Assembly (NCBI RefSeq): GCF_030264275.1
Contig: NZ_CP127165.1
Coordinates: 794,001-858,000, forward strand
Origin: Marivivens sp. LCG002
GTDB lineage: Bacteria > Pseudomonadota > Alphaproteobacteria > Rhodobacterales > Rhodobacteraceae
DNA: 64,000 bases
Direction: 5' to 3'
Part shown: one piece after another, positions 1 through 8,014 of the stretch
Layout: each line of letters starts with the position of its first letter
How positions within the stretch are numbered: the first letter of the stretch is position 1
Translations under genes and position numbers: made by a program
The notes under the pieces: generated by a model
Databases searched by the model: none
Told to the model about the DNA's origin: nothing
Seen by the model: only the letters and a program-made list of their open reading frames with translations

Positions 1-207
1 CAAGAGGTGGTAGAGACTGTCTGCGGCTTCGCCGATGAGTTTGTCGCGGTCGCCTTTGACGGCTTCGATGATGGCCTCGATCGCTTCTTCACCGAATTTT
101 TCGGCGCATTTCTCGGGGCCCTTCGCGAAAAGCTTGGCCGTCCAGGAGCTTTCGGGGTCGGCGGATTTGCGGGCCTGAATGGTTTTGTCGAGATCGTAAA
201 GGGACAT
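1..207 (-). CDS. hisE: Phosphoribosyl-ATP pyrophosphatase (partial, 3' end outside window)
   Basis: Hydrolyses phosphoribosyl-ATP to phosphoribosyl-AMP, the second step of histidine synthesis. The visible 69 residues begin [14 protein letters not shown] and carry the acidic helices of the MazG-like fold ([16 protein letters not shown] and [10 protein letters not shown]), whose Glu and Asp residues bind magnesium. The reading frame runs off the left edge, so the last 30-40 residues are missing. The start codon shares one base with the hisF stop (TGATG), which indicates translational coupling as the last visible gene of the his operon. Alphaproteobacteria normally keep hisE separate from hisI, as here. 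Confidence 0.93.
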   Translation of the reverse strand, partial: MSLYDLDKTIQARKSADPESSWTAKLFAKGPEKCAEKFGEEAIEAIIEAVKGDRDKLIGEAADSLYHLL

Positions 208-965
208 CAGAGCCTCACTGGAATGCCTGCGGCGGCCATATGGGCCTTGGCCTCGCCGATGGTGTATGTGCCGAAGTGGAAGATCGAAGCGGCAAGCACG
301 GCCGAAGCCCCGCCTTTGGTCACGCCTTCGACAAGGTGGTCGAGTGTGCCGACGCCCCCCGAGGCTATCACGGGAATATCGACCGCCTCGCTGATCGCTT
401 TGGTGAGGGGAAGGTTGAACCCCGCTTTGGTGCCGTCGCGGTCCATCGAGGTGAGAAGGATTTCGCCTGCGCCTTTTTCCTGCGCTTTGATTGCGAATTC
501 GATTGCATCGATGCCGGTCGGCTTGCGCCCGCCGTGGGTAAAGATTTCCCAGCGGCCGGGTTCGACCGTCTTGGCGTCGATGGCGCACACGATACACTGC
601 GAGCCGAAACGCAGCGCCGCTTCAGTCAGAACATCGGGATTTGCCACAGCGGCCGAGTTGAAGCTCACTTTGTCGGCACCGGCAAGGAGCAGGGCGCGCA
701 CGTCCTCGTGGGTGCGCACGCCGCCGCCCACGGTCAGCGGCATGAAACAGGCCTCTGCGGTGCGGGTCACGAGGTCGAACATCGTGCCGCGGTTTTCGTG
801 GGTTGCATGGATGTCGAGAAAGCACAGCTCGTCCGCGCCGGCAGCGTCATAGGCTTTGGCGGCTTCGACCGGATCGCCTGCGTCGATCAGATCGACGAAG
901 TTCACGCCTTTGACCACACGGCCATCGGCCACGTCGAGGCAGGGGATGATGCGGGTTTTGAGCAT
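207..965 (-). CDS. hisF: Imidazole glycerol phosphate synthase, cyclase subunit
   Basis: HisF pairs with HisH to convert PRFAR and ammonia into imidazole glycerol phosphate and AICAR. The 252-residue protein has the expected length and the two half-barrel phosphate signatures of the family. The N-terminus reads [20 protein letters not shown] with the catalytic Asp in CLDV. A second half carries AIDAK with the second catalytic Asp and then IASGGVGT. It lies downstream of hisA, separated by one small membrane-protein gene, and overlaps hisE by one base. Its partner hisH lies upstream in the same operon. Confidence 0.97.
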   Translation of the reverse strand: MLKTRIIPCLDVADGRVVKGVNFVDLIDAGDPVEAAKAYDAAGADELCFLDIHATHENRGTMFDLVTRTAEACFMPLTVGGGVRTHEDVRALLLAGADKVSFNSAAVANPDVLTEAALRFGSQCIVCAIDAKTVEPGRWEIFTHGGRKPTGIDAIEFAIKAQEKGAGEILLTSMDRDGTKAGFNLPLTKAISEAVDIPVIASGGVGTLDHLVEGVTKGGASAVLAASIFHFGTYTIGEAKAHMAAAGIPVRL

Positions 966-1025
966 GGGGCGCGCCTTTTCTCGTCTCTTGGCCTCTCATA
1001 GAGCGGGGCGCGGCGTGATGCAACG

Positions 1026-1313
1026 TCAGCGGCGGCGCCAGCGCAGGAACATATCGATCGAGAAAAGAGCGAGAAGCGCGAGCGCCAGAAAGCCCGCGAG
1101 AGGGAGCGTAAGGATCAGCAGCCAGCCCGAGATCGAGGCCGCAGCAAGGGTGCTCCCCCAGTCGGTGCCGCCCACGAAACAAGGATAGATGCCTGCTTCA
1201 TCGAGCCTGCAGCCGTGGTTCTGGGCAAACCGGCTTGCCCAGAAGATCAGGGGGATCGGTAAAAGACAAAGCGCTATGCCGATCCCCAACACGAGATAGG
1301 CGAGCCGCTTCAC
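1026..1313 (-). CDS. Small membrane protein of unknown function within the his operon
   Basis: I do not recognise this 95-residue protein. It has a hydrophobic N-terminal helix (about residues 4-25), a short polar loop with two cysteines ([16 protein letters not shown]), a second hydrophobic stretch from about residue 57 to 88 that could be one or two helices, and a basic end (FLRWRRR). It starts with GTG, and that codon overlaps the hisA stop by four bases (GTGA), so it is probably co-translated with hisA. No enzymatic motif is visible. A structural or regulatory role in the inner membrane is only a guess. The coupling and the clean hydropathy argue that it is a real gene. Confidence 0.72.
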   Translation of the reverse strand: MKRLAYLVLGIGIALCLLPIPLIFWASRFAQNHGCRLDEAGIYPCFVGGTDWGSTLAAASISGWLLILTLPLAGFLALALLALFSIDMFLRWRRR

Positions 1314-2032
1314 GCCTTGAGGACTTGGAGGGCTTCGGCCAGATCGATGGCGCCGTCATAGAGTGCGCGGCCCGATATTGCGCCGTCAAGCGGAGCACCG
1401 CAGGACTTGAGATTGCGCAGATCCTCGAGCGAGGAAACGCCGCCCGAGGCGATGACGGGGATCGAAACGGAACGGGCAAGCTCTGCCGTTGCTTCGATGT
1501 TCGGGCCCTGCATCGCGCCGTCACGGTTGATGTCGGTATAGATGATGGCGGCGACCCCTGCGTCTTCGAAGGACTTGGCCAGATCGGTGACAAGAACGTC
1601 CGTCTCGGTGGCCCAGCCTTTGGTGGCCACGCGACCGTTGCGGGCGTCGATGCCTACGGCAACATGACCGGGGAACGCGCGGGCGGCTTCGCGGACAAGA
1701 TCGGGGTTCTCGACGGCGACGGTGCCGAGAATGACGCGGCTCAGGCCTTTGGACAGCCAGCGCTCGATCGTCGCCATGTCGCGGATGCCGCCCCCGAGTT
1801 GGGCAGGCACCTTGCAGTCGCGCAGAATGGCTTCGACGGGGGCGGCGTTGACGGGTTCGCCCGCGAAAGCACCGTTGAGGTCGACAAGATGGAGCCATTC
1901 GCAGCCGGCTTCGACAAACGCGCGGGCCTGAGCGGCGGGGTCCGTATTGAAGACGGTGGCCTGATCCATGTCGCCTTTGTAGAGGCGCACGGCGTTGCCG
2001 TCCTTGAGATCAATGGCGGGATAAAGGATCAT
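1310..2032 (-). CDS. hisA: ProFAR isomerase (HisA)
   Basis: Isomerises the aminoaldose ProFAR to the aminoketose PRFAR, the substrate of HisHF. The start chosen gives [17 protein letters not shown], the usual family N-terminus with the catalytic Asp in AIDL. An AAAGG ribosome-binding sequence precedes it. Twelve upstream in-frame codons are open but lack conservation. The second half contains [15 protein letters not shown] with the second catalytic Asp and [12 protein letters not shown]. The length of 240 residues is normal. The stop overlaps the next small membrane gene by four bases. Confidence 0.96.
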   Translation of the reverse strand: MILYPAIDLKDGNAVRLYKGDMDQATVFNTDPAAQARAFVEAGCEWLHLVDLNGAFAGEPVNAAPVEAILRDCKVPAQLGGGIRDMATIERWLSKGLSRVILGTVAVENPDLVREAARAFPGHVAVGIDARNGRVATKGWATETDVLVTDLAKSFEDAGVAAIIYTDINRDGAMQGPNIEATAELARSVSIPVIASGGVSSLEDLRNLKSCGAPLDGAISGRALYDGAIDLAEALQVLKA

Positions 2033-2163
2033 GGGCTTACCTTTTCTTTGCTTGTGGCCGTTATGCATGACGGAGCAAAGAATGCAACGACAGGCGGCGA
2101 CCCAAGGTAATGCTTGCTTAGAATCATGAACCTCGGGAAACCTGCCGCAAAAGGGAGGACTGC

Positions 2164-2553
2164 ATGAAAAAGATTGCTACGACGATTGCGGCTTTTGTGC
2201 TGAGCGCGGGGGCGGCTTTTGCCGCCGATCCGATTGAAGGAATGTGGCGGACGGTGCCCGACAACAACGGCAACACCGGTCTGATCGAGGTCAAGGTTTG
2301 CGGAACCACGTTTTGCGGGGTCCTGACGCAGGCGTTTGATTCGAACGGTGCGGTCATGGCATCGGACAACATCGGCAAAGAAATCATCTTCGAGACGGTT
2401 CCGCACGGGAATGGCCGTTACTCGGGCAAGGTCTTTGCGCCCGACAGCGGCAAGACCTATTCGTCCAAGCTGGTGCTCGACGGTGACAATCTTTCGGTAT
2501 CCGGTTGCGTTCTGGGGCTCTGCCGCAACGGTGGCACCTGGATCCGTCAATAA
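2164..2553 (+). CDS. Exported DUF2147 family protein
   Basis: A 129-residue secreted protein with a clear signal peptide ([20 protein letters not shown], cleavage near residue 20). The mature domain fits DUF2147, small periplasmic beta-rich proteins that open with a D-x-I-x-G-x-W pattern (here DPIEGMWRT). Two cysteine pairs (VCGTTFC and GCVLGLC) may form disulfides. A GGGAGG ribosome-binding site is 4 bases before the ATG. The gene sits on the opposite strand between hisH and hisA, so the his genes are two transcription blocks or read through antisense to it. The molecular function of the family is not established. Confidence 0.82.
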   Translation: MKKIATTIAAFVLSAGAAFAADPIEGMWRTVPDNNGNTGLIEVKVCGTTFCGVLTQAFDSNGAVMASDNIGKEIIFETVPHGNGRYSGKVFAPDSGKTYSSKLVLDGDNLSVSGCVLGLCRNGGTWIRQ

Positions 2554-2570
2554 GACCGACGAAAAATGCG

Positions 2571-2592
2571 ACACCCGCCGAAGGGCGGGTGT
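2571..2592. terminator. Terminator-like hairpin between DUF2147 gene and hisH
   Basis: A perfect 9-bp stem (ACACCCGCC pairing with GGCGGGTGT) closes a GAAG loop just after the DUF2147 stop and just before the convergent hisH stop. It could end transcription in both directions, though the T tract after it is short (TGTGCTTT) on the plus side. On the minus side the stem is followed by a TTTTTC run. Confidence 0.75.
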
Positions 2593-2598
2593 TGTGCT

Positions 2599-3240
2599 TT
2601 AGGGCTTCCAGTCGAGGAAGTTCGAAATGATCCTCAATCCCGTGGCCTGACTTTTCTCGGGATGGAATTGGGTGCCGATGATATTGTCGCGCCCGACAAT
2701 GGCCGTGATGTCGCCTGCATAATCCACATGTGCGATCCGTTCTGCCTTGTTCTCCACCGCCATATGGTAGGAGTGGACGAAGTAGGCATGATCGCCCGTT
2801 CTGATGCCGGCAAGAACGGGGTGCGGATGGTCGATAACCAAATCGTTCCAGCCCATGTGCGGCACTTTGAGCGAGGTGTCCGCGGGGGCGATGTGGGTGA
2901 TCTCGCCCTTGATCCAGTCGAATCCCGTGGTCACTTCGTATTCGTGGCCGCGTGTCGCGAGCATCTGCATGCCGACGCAAATCCCCATGAAGGGCACGCC
3001 GCGGGTCTCGACCGCCTCGACGATGGCTTCGGCGACGCCGTCGACCGCATAGAGTGCCTTTCGGCAGGCCGGAAAAGCGCCGTCGCCCGGCAGAACGATA
3101 CGATCCGCTTTGGCGACGACATCCGCGTCAGAGGTCACGACAACGGTGCCGTGACCGCTTTCGCGCGCCATGCGTTCAAAGGCCTTTTGCGCAGAGTGCA
3201 GATTGCCGCTGTCGTAATCGACAAGAACCGTGAGGGTCAC
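2599..3240 (-). CDS. hisH: Imidazole glycerol phosphate synthase, glutaminase subunit
   Basis: Class I glutamine amidotransferase that feeds ammonia to HisF. The 213-residue protein shows the nucleophile elbow [10 protein letters not shown] with the catalytic Cys, and the His-Glu pair in [10 protein letters not shown] near the C-terminus. The N-terminal [17 protein letters not shown] matches the family. The hisB stop overlaps the start by four bases (ATGA), so hisB and hisH form a coupled pair. The partner hisF lies about 1.6 kb further along the same strand. Confidence 0.97.
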   Translation of the reverse strand: MTLTVLVDYDSGNLHSAQKAFERMARESGHGTVVVTSDADVVAKADRIVLPGDGAFPACRKALYAVDGVAEAIVEAVETRGVPFMGICVGMQMLATRGHEYEVTTGFDWIKGEITHIAPADTSLKVPHMGWNDLVIDHPHPVLAGIRTGDHAYFVHSYHMAVENKAERIAHVDYAGDITAIVGRDNIIGTQFHPEKSQATGLRIISNFLDWKP

Positions 3241-3824
3241 AGGGCACCTTTGGTCGAGGGCAAGGCGTTCGACATGCGCGGGTCGGTTTCGACGGCCATG
3301 CGCAATGCCTTGGCCAGAGCCTTGAAGGCGGCCTCGGCGATGTGGTGGCTGTTCACGCCGTGCACGAGGTCGACATGGAGCGTGATACCGCCATGGAGGC
3401 TGATCGCCTGAAAGAATTCGCGCACCAGCTCGGTGTCGAAGGTGCCGATCTTTTCTGCCGTGAAGGGGCAGTTCCAGACAAGATAGGAGCGTCCCGACAA
3501 ATCGAGGGCGCAGCGGACCTGCGTGTCGTCCATGGCGAGCGCGAAGTGCCCGTAGCGGTTGATGCCCTTTTTGTCGCCCAAGGCTTTGACGAGGGCCTGA
3601 CCGATGGCGATGCCCGTATCCTCGACGGTGTGGTGATCATCGATGTGGTAATCGCCTTCGGCGCGGATGGTCATGTCGATCAGGGAGTGACGCGACAGCT
3701 GGTCGAGCATGTGGTCGAAAAAGCCGACGCCCGTTTTGTTGTCATAGGTGCCTGTGCCGTCGAGGTTCAACTCGACAGAGATCGACGTTTCCGCCGTCTT
3801 GCGTGTGATCAAAGCCGTCCGCAT
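3237..3824 (-). CDS. hisB: Imidazoleglycerol-phosphate dehydratase
   Basis: Dehydrates imidazole glycerol phosphate to imidazole acetol phosphate with manganese. The chosen start [13 protein letters not shown] gives 195 residues, normal for the monofunctional enzyme, and has a GGAGG ribosome-binding site. The upstream in-frame extension runs through a repeat element and is not coding. The metal-binding repeats are visible as DHHTVED and [15 protein letters not shown]. There is no fused histidinol phosphatase domain, as is usual outside enterobacteria. It is the first gene of this his block. Confidence 0.97.
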   Translation of the reverse strand: MRTALITRKTAETSISVELNLDGTGTYDNKTGVGFFDHMLDQLSRHSLIDMTIRAEGDYHIDDHHTVEDTGIAIGQALVKALGDKKGINRYGHFALAMDDTQVRCALDLSGRSYLVWNCPFTAEKIGTFDTELVREFFQAISLHGGITLHVDLVHGVNSHHIAEAAFKALAKALRMAVETDPRMSNALPSTKGAL

Positions 3825-3888
3825 GGAGCCTCCGTTGAATTTAACTGGCTTATAGGGGCGGGAGGACGAAAGGCCAAGCATTTCAAGC

Positions 3889-3959
3889 GCAGCAGGGGCG
3901 CTGCCCCTCTGCGCCCGATGGGCGCATTCACCCCGGGATATTTGGAGCACAAAGGCAAG
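3889..3959 (+). repeat. Dispersed intergenic repeat, copy A (two hairpins plus conserved tail)
   Basis: The element has hairpin 1 (AGGGGC-GCT-GCCCCT at 3894-3908), hairpin 2 (GCGCCC-GAT-GGGCGC at 3911-3925) and then the tail ATTCACCCCGGGATATTT followed by GGAGCACAAAGGCAAG. A second copy in the opposite orientation lies at 22862-22923 with the same layout and nearly the same tail, but different paired bases in the hairpin arms. It lies just upstream of hisB and downstream of the tRNA terminator. Confidence 0.75.
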
Positions 3960-3970
3960 GCAGGCCCGAA

Positions 3971-4000
3971 AAACAAAAAACCTCCCCGAAGGGAGGTTCT
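3971..4000 (-). terminator. Rho-independent terminator of the tRNA-Gly array
   Basis: Read on the minus strand, the stem AACCTCCC pairs with GGGAGGTT across a UUCG tetraloop and is followed by a T-rich run (TTTTGTTTTT). It begins about six bases beyond the third tRNA and is the natural end of the tRNA transcript. Confidence 0.9.
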
Positions 4001-4005
4001 TTTGT

Positions 4006-4080
4006 TGGAGCGGGCGAGGCGATTCGAACGCCCGACCCTAACCTTGGCAAGGTTATGCTCTACCCCTGAGCTACGCCCGC
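4006..4080 (-). tRNA. tRNA-Gly (anticodon GCC), copy 3 in transcription order
   Basis: A 75-base tRNA including an encoded CCA end. The acceptor stem is GCGGGCG with CGCCCGC and a T discriminator. The anticodon arm reads AACCTTGCCAAGGTT with GCC in the loop, and the T arm has GTTCGAATC. Identical in sequence to the two copies upstream. Confidence 0.97.
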
Positions 4081-4114
4081 ACCTGAGCTTTGACCGTGAG
4101 GTCTGGGTCTGACT

Positions 4115-4189
4115 TGGAGCGGGCGAGGCGATTCGAACGCCCGACCCTAACCTTGGCAAGGTTATGCTCTACCCCTGAGCTACGCCCGC
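4115..4189 (-). tRNA. tRNA-Gly (anticodon GCC), copy 2
   Basis: The sequence is identical to the neighbouring copies, with the same GCC anticodon, cloverleaf stems and encoded CCA. It is separated from the downstream copy by a 34-base spacer and from the upstream copy by 18 bases, so all three are likely cut from one precursor. Confidence 0.97.
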
Positions 4190-4207
4190 ACCGTTGTCAG
4201 ACCGAAT

Positions 4208-4282
4208 TGGAGCGGGCGAGGCGATTCGAACGCCCGACCCTAACCTTGGCAAGGTTATGCTCTACCCCTGAGCTACGCCCGC
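4208..4282 (-). tRNA. tRNA-Gly (anticodon GCC), copy 1 (promoter-proximal)
   Basis: First of three identical tandem tRNA-Gly(GCC) genes, 75 bases with encoded CCA. A candidate promoter lies only about 19 bases upstream, so the primary transcript would have a very short 5' leader for RNase P to remove. Confidence 0.97.
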
Positions 4283-4300
4283 TTCCTTTTCGGTGGGCGT

Positions 4301-4329
4301 GAGATATGAAATGGAGCGGAAGGCTGCAA
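4301..4329 (-). promoter_or_regulatory. Candidate promoter of the tRNA-Gly array
   Basis: On the minus strand, TTGCAG (4329-4324) and TATCTC (4306-4301) are separated by 17 bases. This fits a housekeeping sigma-70 promoter with a predicted start about 12 bases before the first tRNA. It is inferred from spacing and position only. Confidence 0.55.
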
Positions 4330-4383
4330 GGGGAAAACGCGCTTCGGGCAAAATTTTTTGCCGATCAAGGCCGTTGCATAGAG

Positions 4384-4411
4384 AAAGGGCGGGGTCCGTG
4401 CCCCGCCCTTT
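4384..4411 (-). terminator. Terminator hairpin after pyc
   Basis: A perfect 11-bp stem (AAAGGGCGGGG with CCCCGCCCTTT) with a 6-base loop lies 21 bases beyond the pyc stop. The T run inside and after the stem (CCCTTTCTC) is short, so termination may be moderate. Confidence 0.75.
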
Positions 4412-4432
4412 CGGTTTGGTCGCGAATGCCCC

Positions 4433-7400
4433 TTATTCGAATTCGATGAGCAGGTCCTTGGCGTCGATTTGGCCGCCTGCGGAAACGAAGACCGATTTGA
4501 CGACCGCATCGCGATCGGCATGGATACCCGTTTCCATCTTCATCGCTTCGATGGTCAGGAGGAGATCGCCTGCTTTGACTTCTTTACCCGCCTGAGCAGC
4601 AACAGTGGCCACCACCCCGGGCATCGGCGCGCCGATGTGGTTCGGGTTGCCCGCTTCGGCCTTGGGGCGGACCGCTTTGGTTGCCGTGGCTGCGCGGTTC
4701 GGCACGCGAATGGTGCGCGGCTGGCCGTTCAGTTCGAAGAAGACTTTGACCTCGCCGTTCTCGTCCATGTCGCCGACGGCTTGGAGGCGGATTTCGAGCG
4801 TTTTGCCGGGATCGATTTCGGCGCTGATCTCTTCGCCCGCAGCCATGCCGTAGAAGAAGGTCTTTGTCGGAAGCGTGCGCACGGGGCCATAGGTGCGGTG
4901 ACGGCCCATGTAGTCGAGGAAGACCTTGGGATACATCAGATATCCGTTCAGGTCCTCGTTATCGACGGCTTTGCCCTCGAGCTGTTTGGAAAGGTCGGCA
5001 CGGACCTCTTCGAGGTTGACGGGCTTGAGGTGCTTTCCGGGGCGGTCGGTGATCGGGGTCTCGCCTTTGAGGATCTTTTTCTGAAGATCGGCAGGCCAGC
5101 CGCCCGGGGGTTGGCCGAGACTGCCCTTCATCATGTCGATGACCGAGTCGGGGAAGACGACGTCGCTTGCGGGGTCCTGGACCTGGGCGGGGGTGAGACC
5201 TTGCGAGACCATCATAAGCGCCATGTCCCCGACCACTTTGGACGAGGGGGTCACTTTGACGATATCGCCGAACATCATGTTCACGTCGGCATAGGCCTGT
5301 GCGACTTCGTGCCAACGCTCTTCTAGGCCAAGCGAACGGGCCTGTGCCTTGAGGTTGGTGAACTGGCCACCCGGCATTTCGTGGAGATAGACTTCGGAGG
5401 CGGGCGACTGGAGACCCGATTCAAAGGCGACATATTGGGCGCGGACCTGTTCCCAGTAGTTGGAAATCTCGCGGATCGCTTTGATATCGAGGCCTGTGTC
5501 GCGCTCGGTGCCGCGCAGGGCTTCGACGATCGAGCCCATGGTCGGCTGCGAGGTGCCGCCCGAGAAGCTGTCCATCGCGGCGTCGATGACATCAACGCCT
5601 GCATTCGCAGCCGCGATCACGGTCGCGATCGAAGCGCCCGAGGTGTCGTGTGTGTGGAAGTGGATCGGCAGGCCGACCTCTTCCTTGAGCGCTTTGACGA
5701 GGGCGGCGGCGGCAGCGGGTTTCAGGAGGCCCGCCATATCCTTGAGGCCGAGCACATGCGCGCCGGCAGCTTCAAGTTCTTTGGCCATGCCCACATAGTA
5801 CTTGAGATCATACTTTGCGCGGGCAGGGTCGAGCATGTCGCCCGTGTAGCAAATGGTGCCTTCGCAAACTTTGTTCGCCTCAATCACGGCGTCCATCGCG
5901 ACGCGCATGTTTTCGACCCAGTTGAGCGAGTCGAAGACGCGGAACACATCGACGCCCGACTCGGCGGCCTGACGCACGAATTCCTGCACGACGTTGTCGG
6001 GGTAGTTGGTATAGCCGACACCGTTCGATGCACGCAGCAGCATCTGGGTCATCACGTTGGGCATGGCCGCGCGGATGTCGCGCAGACGCTGCCACGGGCA
6101 TTCCTGCAAGAAGCGATAGGCCACGTCGAAGGTCGCGCCGCCCCAGCATTCGACCGAGAAGAGGTTCGACATCTTTTGCGCATAAGCGGGGGCCACGCGG
6201 ATCATATCGATCGAGCGCATGCGGGTCGCCAAAAGGGACTGGTGCCCATCGCGCATCGTCGTGTCGGTGATCAAAAGCTGGTTCTGGTTGCGAAGCCAGT
6301 CTGCCACGGCGGCGGGGCCGTGCTGGTCAAGGATCTGGCGGGTGCCGTTCTGGACCTCGGCCCCCGGTTTGACGGGGGCTTTGGGGTCTTTGAGGTCGGC
6401 AGGCGGGCGCGGACGGCCTGCGGTCTCGGGATGACCGTTGACGGTGATATCCGCGATATAGGTCAGGATCTTGGTCGCGCGATCGCGGCGCTTGGAGAAG
6501 TTGAAGAGCTCCTGCGTCGTATCGATGAACTTGGTCGTATATTCGTAGTTCAGGAACGTCGGGTGCTTGAGAAGGTTGATCACAAACTCGATGTTCGTCG
6601 ACACGCCGCGAATACGGAATTCCCGCAGTGCGCGGTCCATGCGGGCGATGGCCATTTCAGGGGTGGGCGCACGCGCGGTGATCTTGGTCAAAAGCGAGTC
6701 GTAATAGCGGGTGATCACGGCGCCCGAATAGGCCGTGCCGCCGTCAAGACGGATGCCCGGACCCGTGGCGGAGCGATAGGTCTGGATGCGACCATAATCG
6801 GGGATGAAGTTGTTCGACGGGTCTTCGGTGGTCACGCGGCACTGGAGCGCGTGGCCGTCAAGTTTGACATCATACTGAGAGGCGCAGCCAGTGGCCTCCA
6901 CGATGGACTTGCCTTCTGCGATAAGGATCTGGGCGCGAACGATGTCGATGCCTGTCACCTCTTCGGTGACGGTGTGCTCGACCTGAACACGGGGGTTCAC
7001 CTCGATGAAGTAGAACTCGCCCGAATCCATATCCATCAGGAACTCAACGGTGCCCGCGCATTCATAGTTCACGTGTTCGCAGATTTTCTTACCGAGGCTG
7101 CAAATCCGCTCGCGCTGGGTTTCGGTGAGGTATGGGGCAGGGGCGCGTTCGACGACCTTTTGGTTACGGCGCTGGACCGAGCAGTCGCGCTCCCAAAGGT
7201 GATATATCGTGCCGTGCTTGTCGCCGAGGATCTGGACTTCGACGTGGCGCGCGCGGGTGATCATCTTTTCAAGATAGCCTTCCCCGTTGCCAAAGGCGGC
7301 TTCGGCCTCGCGGCGGCCTTCACGCACTTTTTCCTCGAGTTCCTTTTCCGTGAGGATCGGGCGCATCCCGCGACCGCCGCCACCCCAAGACGCCTTGAGC

Positions 7401-7876
7401 ATCAGGGGATAGCCGATCTCGGCTGCTTCTTTGCGGATGGCGTCCATATCATCGCCAAGCACTTCGGTTGCAGGGATGACCGGAACGCCCGCGGCAATGG
7501 CGACCTTGCGGGCGCTGGCCTTGTCGCCCAGCTCGCGCATGGTCTTGGCCTTGGGGCCGATAAAGGTGATCCCTGCGGCCTCGCAGGCGTCGACGAATTG
7601 GGGGTTTTCCGAAAGTAGACCGTAACCAGGGTGGATGGCATCAGCACCCGACATTTTGGCGACGCGGATGATTTCTTCGATGCTGAGATAGGCGGCAACG
7701 GGACCCATACCTTCGCCGATGCGATACGCTTCGTCCGCTTTGAAGCGGTGGAGACCGAGTTTGTCCTCTTCGGCGTAAACCGCGACGGTCTTTTTCCCCA
7801 TCTCGTTCGCAGCACGCATGATGCGAATGGCGATTTCACCGCGGTTGGCGATCAGAATTTTCTTGAATTCGGGCAT
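4433..7876 (-). CDS. pyc: Pyruvate carboxylase
   Basis: Biotin enzyme that carboxylates pyruvate to oxaloacetate, the main anaplerotic reaction when growing on lactate, pyruvate or sugars. The 1147-residue chain has the full single-polypeptide order. An ATP-grasp biotin carboxylase comes first (ANRGEIAIRIMRAANE at about 9-24, with the glycine-rich SWGGGGRGM loop). The carboxyltransferase follows (LLITDTTMRDGHQSL), then the tetramerisation region and a biotinyl domain with AMKMETG, biotin on Lys near 1113. The start MPEFKKILIANRG is preferred; 24 upstream open codons are not conserved. A LacI-type operator-like palindrome lies 76-89 bases upstream. Confidence 0.98.
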   Translation of the reverse strand: MPEFKKILIANRGEIAIRIMRAANEMGKKTVAVYAEEDKLGLHRFKADEAYRIGEGMGPVAAYLSIEEIIRVAKMSGADAIHPGYGLLSENPQFVDACEAAGITFIGPKAKTMRELGDKASARKVAIAAGVPVIPATEVLGDDMDAIRKEAAEIGYPLMLKASWGGGGRGMRPILTEKELEEKVREGRREAEAAFGNGEGYLEKMITRARHVEVQILGDKHGTIYHLWERDCSVQRRNQKVVERAPAPYLTETQRERICSLGKKICEHVNYECAGTVEFLMDMDSGEFYFIEVNPRVQVEHTVTEEVTGIDIVRAQILIAEGKSIVEATGCASQYDVKLDGHALQCRVTTEDPSNNFIPDYGRIQTYRSATGPGIRLDGGTAYSGAVITRYYDSLLTKITARAPTPEMAIARMDRALREFRIRGVSTNIEFVINLLKHPTFLNYEYTTKFIDTTQELFNFSKRRDRATKILTYIADITVNGHPETAGRPRPPADLKDPKAPVKPGAEVQNGTRQILDQHGPAAVADWLRNQNQLLITDTTMRDGHQSLLATRMRSIDMIRVAPAYAQKMSNLFSVECWGGATFDVAYRFLQECPWQRLRDIRAAMPNVMTQMLLRASNGVGYTNYPDNVVQEFVRQAAESGVDVFRVFDSLNWVENMRVAMDAVIEANKVCEGTICYTGDMLDPARAKYDLKYYVGMAKELEAAGAHVLGLKDMAGLLKPAAAAALVKALKEEVGLPIHFHTHDTSGASIATVIAAANAGVDVIDAAMDSFSGGTSQPTMGSIVEALRGTERDTGLDIKAIREISNYWEQVRAQYVAFESGLQSPASEVYLHEMPGGQFTNLKAQARSLGLEERWHEVAQAYADVNMMFGDIVKVTPSSKVVGDMALMMVSQGLTPAQVQDPASDVVFPDSVIDMMKGSLGQPPGGWPADLQKKILKGETPITDRPGKHLKPVNLEEVRADLSKQLEGKAVDNEDLNGYLMYPKVFLDYMGRHRTYGPVRTLPTKTFFYGMAAGEEISAEIDPGKTLEIRLQAVGDMDENGEVKVFFELNGQPRTIRVPNRAATATKAVRPKAEAGNPNHIGAPMPGVVATVAAQAGKEVKAGDLLLTIEAMKMETGIHADRDAVVKSVFVSAGGQIDAKDLLIEFE

Positions 7877-7951
7877 GGCAAACGGTCCCCTTTTGCAGTT
7901 GCAGCAATCTGTAGGGACATTTGCAGGGGGGTCAACCGTAAAACGCATATT

Positions 7952-7965
7952 TGTTAGCGTTAACG
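7952..7965. promoter_or_regulatory. LacI-family operator-like palindrome upstream of pyc
   Basis: TGTTAGCGTTAACG matches 13 of 14 positions of the generic LacI-family operator pattern TGTTANCGNTAACA. It lies about 80 bases before the pyc start in the only promoter-sized gap available to it. This would fit control of pyc by a sugar or gluconeogenesis regulator. No lacI-type gene is in the window. Confidence 0.45.
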
Positions 7966-7968
7966 TAA

Positions 7969-8006
7969 ATGGCTTGGCAGAATAATCGATTATTCTGCCA
8001 AGCCAT
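7969..8006. repeat. Perfect 38-bp palindrome between the MFS gene and pyc
   Basis: ATGGCTTGGCAGAATAAT is followed by CG and then its exact reverse complement, with no unpaired loop. It starts 8 bases after the MFS stop on the minus strand and so may form the 3' hairpin of that transcript. The T tract that follows is weak (CATTTACG). A role as a protein-binding or cruciform site is possible. Confidence 0.85.
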
Positions 8007-8014
8007 CGATTGTA

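Noticed and set aside
5381-7618. A 745-codon open frame on the plus strand opposite pyc
   Set aside because: It is the antisense shadow of a highly conserved pyruvate carboxylase gene in GC-rich DNA. It has no recognisable domain.
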